Shown here in pieces: positions 49,071 to 57,575 of a stretch of DNA of 64,000 bases (the first letter of the stretch is position 1; every line of letters starts with the position of its first letter). Where the stretch lies: the NCBI RefSeq assembly GCF_001558695.1, contig NZ_LNTU01000034.1:62001-126000 (forward strand), in the 5' to 3' direction. Source of the stretch: Paramesorhizobium deserti (GTDB lineage: Bacteria; Pseudomonadota; Alphaproteobacteria; Rhizobiales; Rhizobiaceae). The notes beneath the pieces were generated by a model that was not told where the DNA came from, did no database searches, and saw nothing but the letters and a program-made list of their open reading frames with translations. The position numbers and the translations under genes are program-made.

Positions 49071-49541
49071 TTATTCCGCGGCCTTGGTCTCGATCTGCTT
49101 GGCTTTCTCGGAAGAAACAGCCGTTACAGCGATCTTGCGCGGCTTCAGATTCTCAGGAATTTCGCGCTTCAGATCGATGTGCAGCAGGCCGTTCTTCAGG
49201 CTTGCGCCGCTGACTTCAACGAAATCGGCGAGCTGGAAGCGGCGCTCGAAAGCGCGCGCGGCGATACCGCGATAAAGCACTTCGGCGCTCTTTTCGGCAT
49301 TTTCTTCCGCCTTCTGGCCTTTGACGGTCAGCTGGTTGCGGTGAGCCTCGATCTCGATTTCGTCTTCCGAGAAACCGGCAACGGCCATCGTGATGCGATA
49401 AGCATTTTCGCCCGTCCGCTCGATATTATAGGGCGGATAGGTCTGCGCGCCTTCAGGCTGCGCGAGCGAATCAAGCATGGTGAAAAGCCGGTCGAAGCCG
49501 ACGGTGGAACGATAGAGCGGTGAAAAATCAACGTGACGCAT
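49071..49541 (-). CDS. Small heat-shock protein, Hsp20/IbpA family
   Basis: The 156-residue chaperone has the N-terminal DFSPLYRSTVGFDRLF common to IbpA-type proteins, an alpha-crystallin domain (about 35-125) and a charged, Lys/Glu-rich C-terminal tail. It holds unfolding proteins during heat stress. The ATG at 49541 follows GGAGG. Upstream are a clear sigma-32-type promoter and a multi-hairpin leader whose last hairpin covers the ribosome binding site, so both transcription and translation appear heat controlled. Confidence 0.95.
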   Translation of the reverse strand: MRHVDFSPLYRSTVGFDRLFTMLDSLAQPEGAQTYPPYNIERTGENAYRITMAVAGFSEDEIEIEAHRNQLTVKGQKAEENAEKSAEVLYRGIAARAFERRFQLADFVEVSGASLKNGLLHIDLKREIPENLKPRKIAVTAVSSEKAKQIETKAAE

Positions 49542-49698
49542 GGGTAAGCCCTCCTTCAGAGCGACAATTTGCGTTTTGGTCCCAGCATCGGCCCGAAAAT
49601 CGGTTTCGATTTTTGGAAAGCCCGATGCGCATTCAAAATTTGAAAATTCCCGGTCATCGGCGAATTTTCTTGGACCAGCAGCCCCATATGGCGGCTGC
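49542..49698 (-). promoter_or_regulatory. ROSE-like RNA thermometer leader of hsp20
   Basis: The leader of about 157 nt can form three hairpins on the minus strand. One has AAAATTC/GAATTTT arms, a second has GCATCGG/CCGATGC arms enclosing AAAATCG/CGATTTT, and the last pairs GCTCT with AGGGC across the ribosome binding site. The sequence TCGCT (49560-49564) matches the conserved UYGCU of ROSE elements, which sits opposite the Shine-Dalgarno. ROSE thermometers on such genes are well known in rhizobia. Confidence 0.75.
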
Positions 49699-49705
49699 AA
49701 TCATG

Positions 49706-49734
49706 ATTTGGGGGCGTCATTTCATGATTTCAAG
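49706..49734 (-). promoter_or_regulatory. Sigma-32 (RpoH) heat-shock promoter of hsp20
   Basis: On the minus strand CTTGAAA (49728-49734) and CCCCAAAT (49706-49713) are separated by 14 bp. The sigma-32 consensus is CTTGAAA, 13-15 bp, CCCCATNT, so the match is nearly complete. Transcription would begin near 49698. Confidence 0.8.
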
Positions 49735-49882
49735 GGATGGATCGCGCCCCGTAAAACAATGCAAATTTTGCTGTGGGCATCGCTGAACGCCAGATGAATG
49801 CCGCCTTCGGCCATTATTCAGCTTGCGGGGCTTAAGTTCACACCATGTCCGGAGGGTTCCGGCACTTAAAAGGAATAGGTCA

Positions 49883-50308
49883 ATGAAAAAGGCTATCCTG
49901 GCCATCGCCGCCGCCGCAACGCTTGCAATCGGCATTTCCGCCCCCGCCTTCGCCGCCGGGCAGTCGAATATCATTCTGGCCCAGGGCTGGGATGATGATT
50001 ATTATCGCGATGCCCCTCCGCCGCCGCGCCATTATGGCGGTTATGAACGCCGCGACCGCGACTGGCGGGATCGCGACCGCTACCGCGATGAGATCATGAG
50101 CCCCCGCCGCGTGGCCAGAATGCTGGAACGCCGCGGCTATGCGGTCGGCGATATCGATCTGCGCCGGGGCCGTTATTTCGTCCGTGCCACGCGGCCGGGC
50201 GGACGTCGCGTGCTGCTCATCGTCGATGCCCGCAACGGCCGCATCCTGGACGAACAGCGTGCCGGTGGCCCGCGCCGCTCGGGCTTCAGCATCGAAATCA
50301 ACCCGTAA
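49883..50308 (+). CDS. Exported PepSY-like small protein
   Basis: The 141-residue protein has a signal peptide ending at PAFAA, a tyrosine/arginine/aspartate-rich middle (about 35-70), and a C-terminal segment (VARMLERRGYAVGDIDLRRGRYFVRATRPGGRRVLLIVDARNGRI in outline) resembling a PepSY-type fold. ATG 49883 follows AGGAATAGG. Function is unknown; similar proteins may bind other envelope proteins or inhibit proteases. Confidence 0.75.
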   Translation: MKKAILAIAAAATLAIGISAPAFAAGQSNIILAQGWDDDYYRDAPPPPRHYGGYERRDRDWRDRDRYRDEIMSPRRVARMLERRGYAVGDIDLRRGRYFVRATRPGGRRVLLIVDARNGRILDEQRAGGPRRSGFSIEINP

Positions 50309-50521
50309 CAAAGCCGTAAGCAAGGCACACCGAACGGCCTGCCCGATGTAACGTCCCTTCCAGACGGCAGGTCAAGCCGGAGGTTCCGTCGTGGAGCTTC
50401 CGGCTCACGGCTTTTGCAGCCATTCAGCCCACTTTTCATGGCCTCTTGTTATTTGACCTTTCCCACGGGGCAGCCTATCGATGGGTGATCGTGTCAATCT
50501 TGGACGTCGTTGCCGCCGCGC

Positions 50522-51511
50522 ATGGCTGATCTTCTCTTCGAAACCGACACCAACCAGATCCCCGCCGCAACCCGCTCCGGCATGCTGGAGATGCGGGACG
50601 GCCGGAAATTGCGCTATGCCGTCACGCAAGCCGCCGGCCGGCCGTTGCATGGCACCGTTCTCCTGCTGCACGGCCGCAATGAATGCATCGAGAAATATTT
50701 CGAGACCATCGCCGACCTGGCCGGGCGCGGCTTGACGGTGGTGTGTTTCGACTGGCGCGGCCAAGGCGGCTCCAGCCGCATGATCCGCGATGCGATGCGC
50801 GGCCATGTCGACCGTTTCGACGATTATGCCTCGGATCTCGATCAGGTCTTCCGGGATCTCGTTCTGCCGGACTGCCCGCCGCCATTCTATATCCTCGCCC
50901 ATTCCGCCGGCGCGCTCGTCTCTCTGCTCGCCGCCCCGGTGCTCGCCAATCGTGTCCGCCGCATGGTGCTGGTCGCCCCGCTGCTCGGCCTTCCCGGCTC
51001 CCCGTTCGGCATCAAATGCATCCGTATTGCCACACGCTCTCTCAGCCTGATCGGAATGGGCAGGCGTTATGCGGCAAACAGCCGATATCAGGTCGGCGGC
51101 AGGCCTTTTGCAGGCAATCCGCTCACCAGTGATCCCGCCCGCTATATGCGCAATATCGATATCGTGCGCCACCAGCCGCAGCTCGGGCTGGGCGGACCGA
51201 CGGTGCGCTGGGTCTCGGCCGCCCTTCATGCCATCGATCGGGTCCAGCACCCTGATTTCATCGCGGGCATCAGCATTCCCACGCTCATCATCGCTGCCGG
51301 CGCCGACAGCGTCGTCTCGACGCCAGCCATTGAGCGCTTCGCCACGCAGTTACGCAATGGTGCTTTGCTGACCATCGACGGCGCACGCCATGAGATCCTG
51401 CAGGAAGCCGATTTCTATCGCGAGCAGCTGCTGGCCGCTTTCGACGCCTTCATACCGGGTTCGGACGAGCCCGAAAACACGACCGCCACCGAACCGGCCG
51501 AAAGCCTTTAG
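50522..51511 (+). CDS. Alpha/beta hydrolase, lysophospholipase-like
   Basis: The 329-residue protein resembles PldB/monoglyceride-lipase hydrolases: LLLHGRNECIEKYFETI, FDWRGQGGS, the nucleophile elbow in AHSAGA, an aspartate in AGADSVV, and the histidine in GARHEIL. It probably hydrolyses a lysophospholipid or glyceride. ATG 50522 has a poor ribosome binding site; a TTG at 50510 is possible. It ends two bases from the convergent hisN-like gene. Confidence 0.88.
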   Translation: MADLLFETDTNQIPAATRSGMLEMRDGRKLRYAVTQAAGRPLHGTVLLLHGRNECIEKYFETIADLAGRGLTVVCFDWRGQGGSSRMIRDAMRGHVDRFDDYASDLDQVFRDLVLPDCPPPFYILAHSAGALVSLLAAPVLANRVRRMVLVAPLLGLPGSPFGIKCIRIATRSLSLIGMGRRYAANSRYQVGGRPFAGNPLTSDPARYMRNIDIVRHQPQLGLGGPTVRWVSAALHAIDRVQHPDFIAGISIPTLIIAAGADSVVSTPAIERFATQLRNGALLTIDGARHEILQEADFYREQLLAAFDAFIPGSDEPENTTATEPAESL

Positions 51512-51513
51512 GA

Positions 51514-52305
51514 TCAGCTTGCATTGAGCAGATCGAGCGCCGCTTTGTGCAGCTCCGGCGTGGCGGCGGCGATGATGTCGCCGCCCTTTTCCGCCGGGCC
51601 GCCGTCCCAGCGCGTCACCACGCCGCCGGCCTTCTCAATGATCGGGATCAGCGCCACGATGTCATAGGGCTGTAGACCCGTCTCGACCGCTATATCGACA
51701 AAACCCGCCGCCACCATCGCGAAGGCATAGCAATCCACGCCATAGCGCGGCAGGCGCACCACGGCCTCCAGCCGGTCATAGGCAAGGCGCTTCGCCTCCT
51801 TGTAGAGAGCCGGCGTGGTGGTGAACAGGGTGGCATCGGCAAGCGCTGCCGTGTCCCGGGTCTTCAGCCGTTTCGTCTCCCCGGCCTCGCCTGTGCACTG
51901 GCGCTCGTAAAACGCAGCCTCGCCATCGCAATAGAAGAATTCACCGGTGAAGGGCTGCGACATCAGCCCGGCCTTGGCCTTGCCGTCCACCATCAACCCC
52001 ACCAGCGTTCCCCAGACCGGCAGGCCGGAAATAAAGGCGCGCGTCCCGTCGATCGGGTCGATCACCCAGACATGGCTGTGATCGAGATTTTCCGATCCAT
52101 GCTCCTCGCCCAGGATGCCGTGATCGGGATAGGCGCTGCGGATAACGGATCGGATCGCCCGCTCTGCCTCGCGATCGGCCTCCGTCACCGGATCGAACCC
52201 GACGGCATATTTATTGTCGACAGACACGGGACTGCGGAATCGCGGAAGTGTTTCGGCCGCCGCGGCCGCTGCAAGCTGCACAAGAAATGATTTATCGACG
52301 ACCAA
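51514..52305 (-). CDS. hisN: Inositol monophosphatase-family phosphatase, histidinol-phosphatase type
   Basis: The 263-residue enzyme has the metal-binding motifs DPVTEADREAE, GEEHG and WVIDPIDGTRAF, and YDIVALIPIIEKAGG, matching the HisN branch of the IMPase family. I chose TTG 52305 because GAGGAGG lies five bases upstream and the length then fits the family; no ATG gives a comparable start. It likely dephosphorylates histidinol-phosphate; inositol-phosphatase activity is the alternative. The neighbouring sRNA family was named for this gene class. Confidence 0.85.
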   Translation of the reverse strand: MVVDKSFLVQLAAAAAAETLPRFRSPVSVDNKYAVGFDPVTEADREAERAIRSVIRSAYPDHGILGEEHGSENLDHSHVWVIDPIDGTRAFISGLPVWGTLVGLMVDGKAKAGLMSQPFTGEFFYCDGEAAFYERQCTGEAGETKRLKTRDTAALADATLFTTTPALYKEAKRLAYDRLEAVVRLPRYGVDCYAFAMVAAGFVDIAVETGLQPYDIVALIPIIEKAGGVVTRWDGGPAEKGGDIIAAATPELHKAALDLLNAS

Positions 52306-52412
52306 ACCGGCCTCCTCATGAGGTATTAAAGACTGCAATCGAGGCAATTTCTGCCAAAACTGCCTTGAATTTAGGCATGAATATCCAATGCACAAATTAT
52401 CGCTTTTTCAGC

Positions 52413-52441
52413 TTGACCCTTTGTGCGACGCAGCATAAAGT
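52413..52441 (+). promoter_or_regulatory. Sigma-70 promoter of the suhB-type sRNA
   Basis: TTGACC (52413-52418) and TAAAGT (52436-52441) are separated by exactly 17 bp. They precede the sRNA by about seven bases. Confidence 0.65.
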
Positions 52442-52447
52442 AAGCAT

Positions 52448-52525
52448 CAGACAGGGCTCCCTGTCTATGCCCTCCTTGGGCGTTTCCTCCCTAGACTTCG
52501 GCCGCCTGCGGGCGGTCTTTTTTTT
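52448..52525 (+). ncRNA. suhB/alpha-r8 (MmgR-like) trans-acting small RNA
   Basis: About 78 nt run from the promoter to a T8 tract. Hairpin 1 has AGACAGGG/CCCTGTCT arms (52449-52466), a small GCCC/GGGC hairpin follows, then the unpaired TTTCCTCCCT (52483-52492) and a terminator stem (52500-52517). This layout, including the anti-Shine-Dalgarno decamer, fits the alphaproteobacterial suhB-motif and MmgR sRNAs, which act by covering ribosome binding sites. The position between a hisN/suhB-like gene and an N-formylglutamate amidohydrolase gene matches the Sinorhizobium locus as I recall it. The rest of 52306-52609 holds no gene. Confidence 0.8.
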
Positions 52526-52609
52526 GCCTGCTCCGCTGCCGATGCAGCCGAGCGGCGCCAATTTGTGATTACAGCGATGTTCTGGAAAACGAAACGGCGT
52601 TCCCGCCTG

Positions 52610-53500
52610 CTATTCCGCGGCAAGCGGCGGCAAGCCGAAATGATAATCCGGCAATGACGACAAATCCGCCAGGAACAGGTCCAGGTCCTTGCGCAGCTGG
52701 TCGAAACCGGAGCTCTTCTCGAATGTACGCTCGTTGAGGTAAAGGCCGCGATTGACCTCGATCTGCAGCGCGTGGAAGCCCTTCGCCGGCTGGCCGTAAT
52801 GTTCGGTGATATAGCCGCCCGCATAGGGTTTGTTATGCGCCACCGCATAACCCATATCGCGCAGAAGCTCGATTGCCGAGGCGGAAAGCGCATCGCTGCA
52901 CGACATGCCGAACCGGTCGCCCACGATGAAATCCGGCCGTCCGATCCCGTCCCCCACCCGGATTCCCGCCGGCATGGAATGGCAATCGACCAGCACGCAG
53001 AAGCCGAAACGGCGATGCGTATCGGCGATGAGGCGGCTCAAAACAGCGTGATAGGGCTTGTAGAGCGTCTCTATCCGCTCCAAAGCCTCTGTGAGCGGCA
53101 ATTTGCCGGGATAGATGTCCTGCCCTTCGCCGACCAGGCGCGGCACCGTGCCGAGCCCGCCCGCGACCCGCGCCGACTGCGCGTTGGCATAGGACGGCAG
53201 CGGCTCCGTGAACATGCGTGGATCGAGTTCATAGGGCTCGCGATTGACGTCGAGATAGGCGCGCGGGAAATGCGCCAGAAGCATCGGCGCGCCGAGCGCC
53301 ACGGCGCCGCCGAACAATTCCTCGACATAGCAGTCCTCCGACCGCCGGATCGCATGCTGGTCGAGCCGGGACGAAGCAAGAAAGCGGGGCGGGTAATAGC
53401 GCCCGCTATGCGGCGAATCGAACACGAAGGGAATGCGCTGCTCCGCGGGTGCACGAACCTCATACGGCGGAACCAGGGAAAATTCGCACTCCACTGTCAT
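52610..53500 (-). CDS. N-formylglutamate amidohydrolase family protein
   Basis: The 296-residue protein has FVFDSPHSGRYYP, RSEDCYVEELF, PRAYLDVNREPYELD and VDCHSMP, the metal and substrate motifs of the N-formylglutamate amidohydrolase (HutG) family. No hut genes are adjacent. It is paralogous to the partial gene at the left edge but more complete and closer to the classical family. It is encoded opposite the sRNA and divergent from cpdR. The physiological substrate is uncertain. Confidence 0.9.
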   Translation of the reverse strand: MTVECEFSLVPPYEVRAPAEQRIPFVFDSPHSGRYYPPRFLASSRLDQHAIRRSEDCYVEELFGGAVALGAPMLLAHFPRAYLDVNREPYELDPRMFTEPLPSYANAQSARVAGGLGTVPRLVGEGQDIYPGKLPLTEALERIETLYKPYHAVLSRLIADTHRRFGFCVLVDCHSMPAGIRVGDGIGRPDFIVGDRFGMSCSDALSASAIELLRDMGYAVAHNKPYAGGYITEHYGQPAKGFHALQIEVNRGLYLNERTFEKSSGFDQLRKDLDLFLADLSSLPDYHFGLPPLAAE

Positions 53501-53829
53501 CGGCCCAACACTATCCCTCGATCATCGTCCCAGGTGTCGCAATGGAGACCATCCGTCAAATGGCCATGTCATAGGGATGAAATTGCCAGCAGAAGCCCAT
53601 GCTGTCCAGCCCTCCGGCGATCGCCGGTGCCCGGTTCTCGTCAATGTGACCGGACGCAGTTTAGCGCCCGTGCAATGCAGCCTCTCGACAAGCGAGCCCT
53701 TCTGTCTCTATTGTCAAGGCCCGCATTCATCCGATATTTACCAAAAAGGCGTTTCTTGAAATGGGTTGAGTCGCCCGCCGCGCACGTGCTGGGCAAATGG
53801 CAGGGCAACCGGAAATTTCGGACGGAGCA
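53501..53829. other. Intergenic region upstream of cpdR
   Basis: This 329-bp divergent region has no supported gene. It contains a perfect 14-bp palindrome, CCGGCGATCGCCGG (53614-53627), and one GAGTC (GANTC) methylation site near 53768. I found no clear CtrA box. Confidence 0.5.
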
Positions 53830-54192
53830 ATGAAAAGAATCCTTCTTGCGGAAGATGATAATGATATGCGCCGCTTTCTGGTGAAAGCACTTGAGAAGGC
53901 GGGCTATCACGTAACGCATTTCGACAATGGCGCCAGCGCCTATGAGCGGCTTCGCGAGGAGCCCTTCTCGCTGCTTTTGACCGATATCGTCATGCCCGAA
54001 ATGGACGGGATAGAGCTGGCACGCCGCGCCACCGAGATCGATCCCGATCTCAAGGTCATGTTCATCACCGGTTTTGCAGCGGTGGCGCTCAATCCCGATT
54101 CGAACGCGCCGAAGGACGCCAAGGTCCTGTCGAAGCCGTTCCACTTGCGCGATCTCGTCAACGAGATCGAGAAGATGCTGGTTGCCGCCTGA
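53830..54192 (+). CDS. cpdR: CpdR single-domain response regulator
   Basis: The 120-residue protein is a receiver domain only, with acidic residues in AEDDND, the phospho-acceptor D52 in LTDIVMPEMDG, and the lysine in LSKPFHLRDL. It closely follows CpdR, which in its unphosphorylated form directs ClpXP to destroy CtrA and other cell-cycle proteins. The neighbouring N-formylglutamate amidohydrolase gene and sRNA match the cpdR1 locus in rhizobia. GGAG stands just before the ATG. Confidence 0.93.
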   Translation: MKRILLAEDDNDMRRFLVKALEKAGYHVTHFDNGASAYERLREEPFSLLLTDIVMPEMDGIELARRATEIDPDLKVMFITGFAAVALNPDSNAPKDAKVLSKPFHLRDLVNEIEKMLVAA

Positions 54193-54287
54193 CCGGCATC
54201 CGCCGGCAGCAAACGAAAAACCGGCGGAAGTTCAAAATCAGGCATTGACGGGCGCATGCCGATGTGGTGTATGCGCCCTCGTCGGAT

Positions 54288-54362
<75 letters not shown>

Positions 54363-54427
54363 TCCTTTCAAAAACTTGCAAGCCGACATCGCTGATAGCT
54401 GGTGCAGTTGCTGCTCGACCTGCAGTT

Positions 54428-54904
54428 TCAGAAGTTCTGCGGCACCTCCATCCTGGCCTCATCCTCATCAAGGGGCTCGAAACGAGCTTTAAGCACCGAA
54501 AAGGTATTCGCCGCGATGTAGAGACTGCAATCCGGCGCGTTATTGCGGGCCTGAATGCGCTTCCATGCGATCTCGTCGGGGCATGTCAAACGATAGAGCC
54601 TGAAATCAGCCCCAAACTCGGTGATGACCGACCGAATACGGTCTCTTTCGGCCTGCGACCAAAATCCAAAGTCGAGAATGACATCCACATTCATGCGAAG
54701 ACATCGAACCCATAATTCCTCCATAAGGAAGGAAACGCGCTTGGCATATTCCGCAAATTGTTGTTCAGGCGGGTCCTTACCATAGAGCCGCTGCATCCAC
54801 TCGTTATGCGTGAAGCGGATGGCGGAAGTCTGATGCTCCAAACGTCGTGAAAATGTAGTTTTTCCGGATCCCAAATAGCCGTGAATCAGATGAGCCGTCG
54901 CCAT
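54428..54904 (-). CDS. P-loop ATPase/kinase-like protein (zeta-toxin-like fold)
   Basis: The 158-residue protein begins MATAHLIHGYLGSGKTTF, a Walker A motif, and has a DVILDFGFWS segment like the second acidic motif of small P-loop kinases of the zeta-toxin/AAA_33 group. It probably phosphorylates a small molecule or nucleotide. The DNA is less GC-rich than its neighbours and sits next to a tRNA and a degraded toxin gene, which suggests recent acquisition. The ribosome binding site is weak. Confidence 0.8.
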   Translation of the reverse strand: MATAHLIHGYLGSGKTTFSRRLEHQTSAIRFTHNEWMQRLYGKDPPEQQFAEYAKRVSFLMEELWVRCLRMNVDVILDFGFWSQAERDRIRSVITEFGADFRLYRLTCPDEIAWKRIQARNNAPDCSLYIAANTFSVLKARFEPLDEDEARMEVPQNF

Positions 54905-54942
54905 GAATGGCACGTTATCACGAAAATTCCTCAACTTGCAGC

Positions 54943-55094
54943 ATTTTAGAGGCGGCACAGCTGCTGGAATATCCCGAGCTATACCGCGCCGGGCGCCTCC
55001 CTGGTACGCGTGAGATGGTCATACGGTCAAATTCGTGGTGATCTATGCCGAGAATGTCCACACGGTGACGATCCTGCACCGCATGCAGCAATGA
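54943..55094 (+). pseudogene. ParE/RelE-type toxin remnant, truncated and frameshifted
   Basis: One frame reads LLEYPELYRAGRLPGTREMVI and hits a stop soon after. The next frame continues VKFVVIYAENVHTVTILHRMQQ and stops at 55094. Together these are the C-terminal half of a ParE/RelE-family toxin broken by a single frameshift near 55022. The N-terminal half and any antitoxin are missing, cut off where the opposing P-loop gene begins. Confidence 0.75.
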
Positions 55095-55101
55095 TCTCCG
55101 C

Positions 55102-56016
55102 TCAGGCCCGCTCATAAGCGGCACCATACCGCCCCCTGAGAAAACCGTTCGAGAATGCCGTACCCGGCAACAGGGCGGCAAGGCTGTGCCCAGCCTCCTG
55201 CCCGCCCATTTGCGCATCGAGAACGCGCCGGAAGAGTTCAGCCACCGCAACCATCTTGCCGCCACCATGCGGTGACAGGCGGAACGATGTAACACCGGAC
55301 GAGATCAGCCGCCCGATATCCTCCAGGAGACTGCAATAGGTGGAGGAAAGCGTCTGCACGCCGTTGACGGCGAGGAACGCCTCGCCATCCAGCGTATCCA
55401 CCTCCAGCCCGTCCGGATCCTTACCGCAGACGAACTGGCAATTGTCCTTGGCAAGACCATGCACCCGCGCGTGATAGCAGCGTCCCGAGATGGCGAGCGG
55501 CATGCGGCCGAAGGCCCATACCTCTGGCTCGATACCATAGAACGCGGCTTCCCCTGACAAAAGCTCGATGGAAGCAAACGGCAGTTCGGGAGGCAGGCAG
55601 ATGCGTGTGGCGCCACGCTGCGCGAGATAGGCGAGCGTGCCTTCATTATAGACGTTGATCAGTGGACCGACCGTGAAAGACCGGCCGTGGCCGAGACGGG
55701 CAAGCATGGTGAGATCATTGACCTCGACCTCCAGATCGTCATGAATGGCCAAATCAGCACACATCTGCCGCTCGCGCTTCAGGGTGACGAGCGCCAGGGA
55801 GGAGAGAATGATCTCTTTTCCCGCCCGCTGCAGCCGCTCGATCGCCTGGGGAATCCGGTCGATATAGAACGGCAGGCGCTTGGAGCAGACCACCTCGCCA
55901 AGACAGACGCGGTCGACCGGCGCCTCGTCCGCGATGCGGGCGTAAAAATCGCTCCACTGGTCCGCTGTCCAGTTGAAGAGCAGCGGCCCAAGGGTGATGG
56001 TGGAGTTTCTAGTCAT
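55102..56016 (-). CDS. ubiV: Oxygen-independent ubiquinone hydroxylation protein UbiV (U32 family)
   Basis: The protein (304 residues from ATG 56016) is a U32-family member starting with TITLGPLLFNW. Cysteines in CLGEVVC, RCYHARVHG and NCQFVC are placed as expected for the UbiV iron-sulfur ligands. UbiU and UbiV form a complex that hydroxylates the ubiquinone ring without oxygen. I chose ATG 56016 because AAAGAGAAG precedes it; ATGs at 56031 and 56037 overlap ubiU. It is the last gene of ubiTUV. Confidence 0.92.
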   Translation of the reverse strand: MTRNSTITLGPLLFNWTADQWSDFYARIADEAPVDRVCLGEVVCSKRLPFYIDRIPQAIERLQRAGKEIILSSLALVTLKRERQMCADLAIHDDLEVEVNDLTMLARLGHGRSFTVGPLINVYNEGTLAYLAQRGATRICLPPELPFASIELLSGEAAFYGIEPEVWAFGRMPLAISGRCYHARVHGLAKDNCQFVCGKDPDGLEVDTLDGEAFLAVNGVQTLSSTYCSLLEDIGRLISSGVTSFRLSPHGGGKMVAVAELFRRVLDAQMGGQEAGHSLAALLPGTAFSNGFLRGRYGAAYERA

Positions 56017-56027
56017 GTTCTTCTCTT

Positions 56028-57023
56028 TCATCGCCATGTCTTGCGATAGGCGCCGGCGGTGGTCGTCTGGCCTTCGCTCAAATGCTGCAGCACGCCGGCC
56101 GGAATGGGCTCGCCTGCCATCTGTGCATCAACCGCCCGGCGGAAATTCGTCACCACGTCGCGAATATAGGACCGGCTCCGCTGCCGCCCCTCGATCTTGA
56201 ACGCGCTGACCCCGGCTTGCACGAGTTGCGGAATAAGCGTTGCCGCATCTAGGCTCACCGGGTCCTCGAAGACATGCCCGCGATAATCGCCCGCCGAGAA
56301 GCAGCCCTTGCACAGGGTCGGATAGGGTGCCGGCTGATGCCGCGGCACACGGTCGATGGTGAAATCACCCAGCCGGGAGACGAGCTCGCCCTTCTCCTCG
56401 CGGTAGTGTACGTGGCTCGCCGGCGAACAAACGCCGTTCATATTAGGCGACTTGCCGGTGGCGTAGGAGGAGAGCGAGCATCGCCCTTCCGCCATCACGC
56501 ACAGGCCGCCGAAGACGAAGACCTCCGTCTCGCAAGCCACCTCCCGGTTGATCGCCGCGATCTCATTGACTGTCAGCACGCGCGGCAGCACCACGCGCCT
56601 GACGCCGAACTCTTCCACATAGAAGCGGATTGCATCGGCATTCGAAGCCGCGGCTTGCACGGAGAGATGCCGCCTCAGATCAGGATGCCGCTCCCTGGCG
56701 TAGGCAAGAAGTCCGATATCGGCGAGGATGACGGCGTCGGCCCCGGCACGCACAGCATTGTCGATGGCCCGATGCCAAAGTTCCGCCGCCCCGGCCCGGG
56801 GGAAGGTGTTGATCGCGACGAGAATGCGCGCCCCGCCGGTATGGGCATAGCGCACACCTTCCGCAAGTTCCACGGACGTGAAATTGAGACCGGGAAAGTT
56901 GCGCGCATTGGTCTCGTCGCAAAACCCGCAATAGACGCTGTCGGCGCCGGCATCGACAGCGGCGCGCAGCGCCGCAGGCGTACCGGCCGGACAGACGAGT
57001 TCCGGGCGCCGGCTATTCTGCAT
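56028..57023 (-). CDS. ubiU: Oxygen-independent ubiquinone hydroxylation protein UbiU (U32 family)
   Basis: The 331-residue U32 protein starts RRPELVCPAGTPAAL. Its cysteines in GGLCVMAEGRCSL, MNGVCSP and LCKGCFS have the spacing (7, then 17) of the iron-sulfur ligands known in UbiU. It partners UbiV in anaerobic ring hydroxylation, taking oxygen from prephenate. AGGAG precedes the ATG. It starts three bases after ubiT stops, showing one operon. Confidence 0.95.
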   Translation of the reverse strand: MQNSRRPELVCPAGTPAALRAAVDAGADSVYCGFCDETNARNFPGLNFTSVELAEGVRYAHTGGARILVAINTFPRAGAAELWHRAIDNAVRAGADAVILADIGLLAYARERHPDLRRHLSVQAAASNADAIRFYVEEFGVRRVVLPRVLTVNEIAAINREVACETEVFVFGGLCVMAEGRCSLSSYATGKSPNMNGVCSPASHVHYREEKGELVSRLGDFTIDRVPRHQPAPYPTLCKGCFSAGDYRGHVFEDPVSLDAATLIPQLVQAGVSAFKIEGRQRSRSYIRDVVTNFRRAVDAQMAGEPIPAGVLQHLSEGQTTTAGAYRKTWR

Positions 57024-57026
57024 GTT

Positions 57027-57575
57027 TCAACTCCTGTCCCAACGCGTCAGTGTGAGCCCGGTCAGGTGGGACGCCGCCGGTACCAGGCTTCTTGCGATCC
57101 GCTCGATCCCTTCACCCTTCGCGCCAAACATCGCCACCATCTCCGCGACGAGATCGAGTTCCGCATCGTCGAGCGCGTTGCGCAGCGCCAGCACCGCCTC
57201 CGTATCGCCCTCGATGATGATATCGCGCGAGAAGAAGAGGGCATCGCCATCCGCCTCACCATGGATCATGCCAAGGAGTGCGCTGAGCGTACCGGCGATC
57301 CGCGCATCCCAGACGCCGGAATTTTCACGGCGCAGCGCCTTGATTCGCGGCCGATCGCGGGAGGGGATCATTCGAAAAACGAAGGGAAAATCGGTCGGAT
57401 CGATGAGGAAGACCTTGTCGCCCTGCGTGCCAAGCCGGGCAAAAAGGTCGGGTTTGCGCCGCCCGACGCTTTCCACCAGCCGCTGGAGAGCGAATTCGAG
57501 AGGAGCCAGAGGCAGTGGCGAGAGGATAAGCCGGACCGCACCTGGAAGGGCGGGAAGAGCATGTTCATCATTCAT
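57027..57575 (-). CDS. ubiT: UbiT, SCP2-domain accessory protein for anaerobic ubiquinone synthesis
   Basis: The 182-residue protein starts MNDEHALPALPG and has an SCP2-like lipid-binding domain (about 55-145) with RIAGTLSALLGMIHGEADGDALFFSRDIIIEGDTE-type sequence. UbiT is the lipid-binding partner of UbiU and UbiV. There is no visible ribosome binding site at ATG 57575. An FNR/FixK palindrome is centred 41 bp upstream, so the mRNA may be leaderless. The opposite strand is also open over this gene but is not coding. Confidence 0.88.
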   Translation of the reverse strand: MNDEHALPALPGAVRLILSPLPLAPLEFALQRLVESVGRRKPDLFARLGTQGDKVFLIDPTDFPFVFRMIPSRDRPRIKALRRENSGVWDARIAGTLSALLGMIHGEADGDALFFSRDIIIEGDTEAVLALRNALDDAELDLVAEMVAMFGAKGEGIERIARSLVPAASHLTGLTLTRWDRS

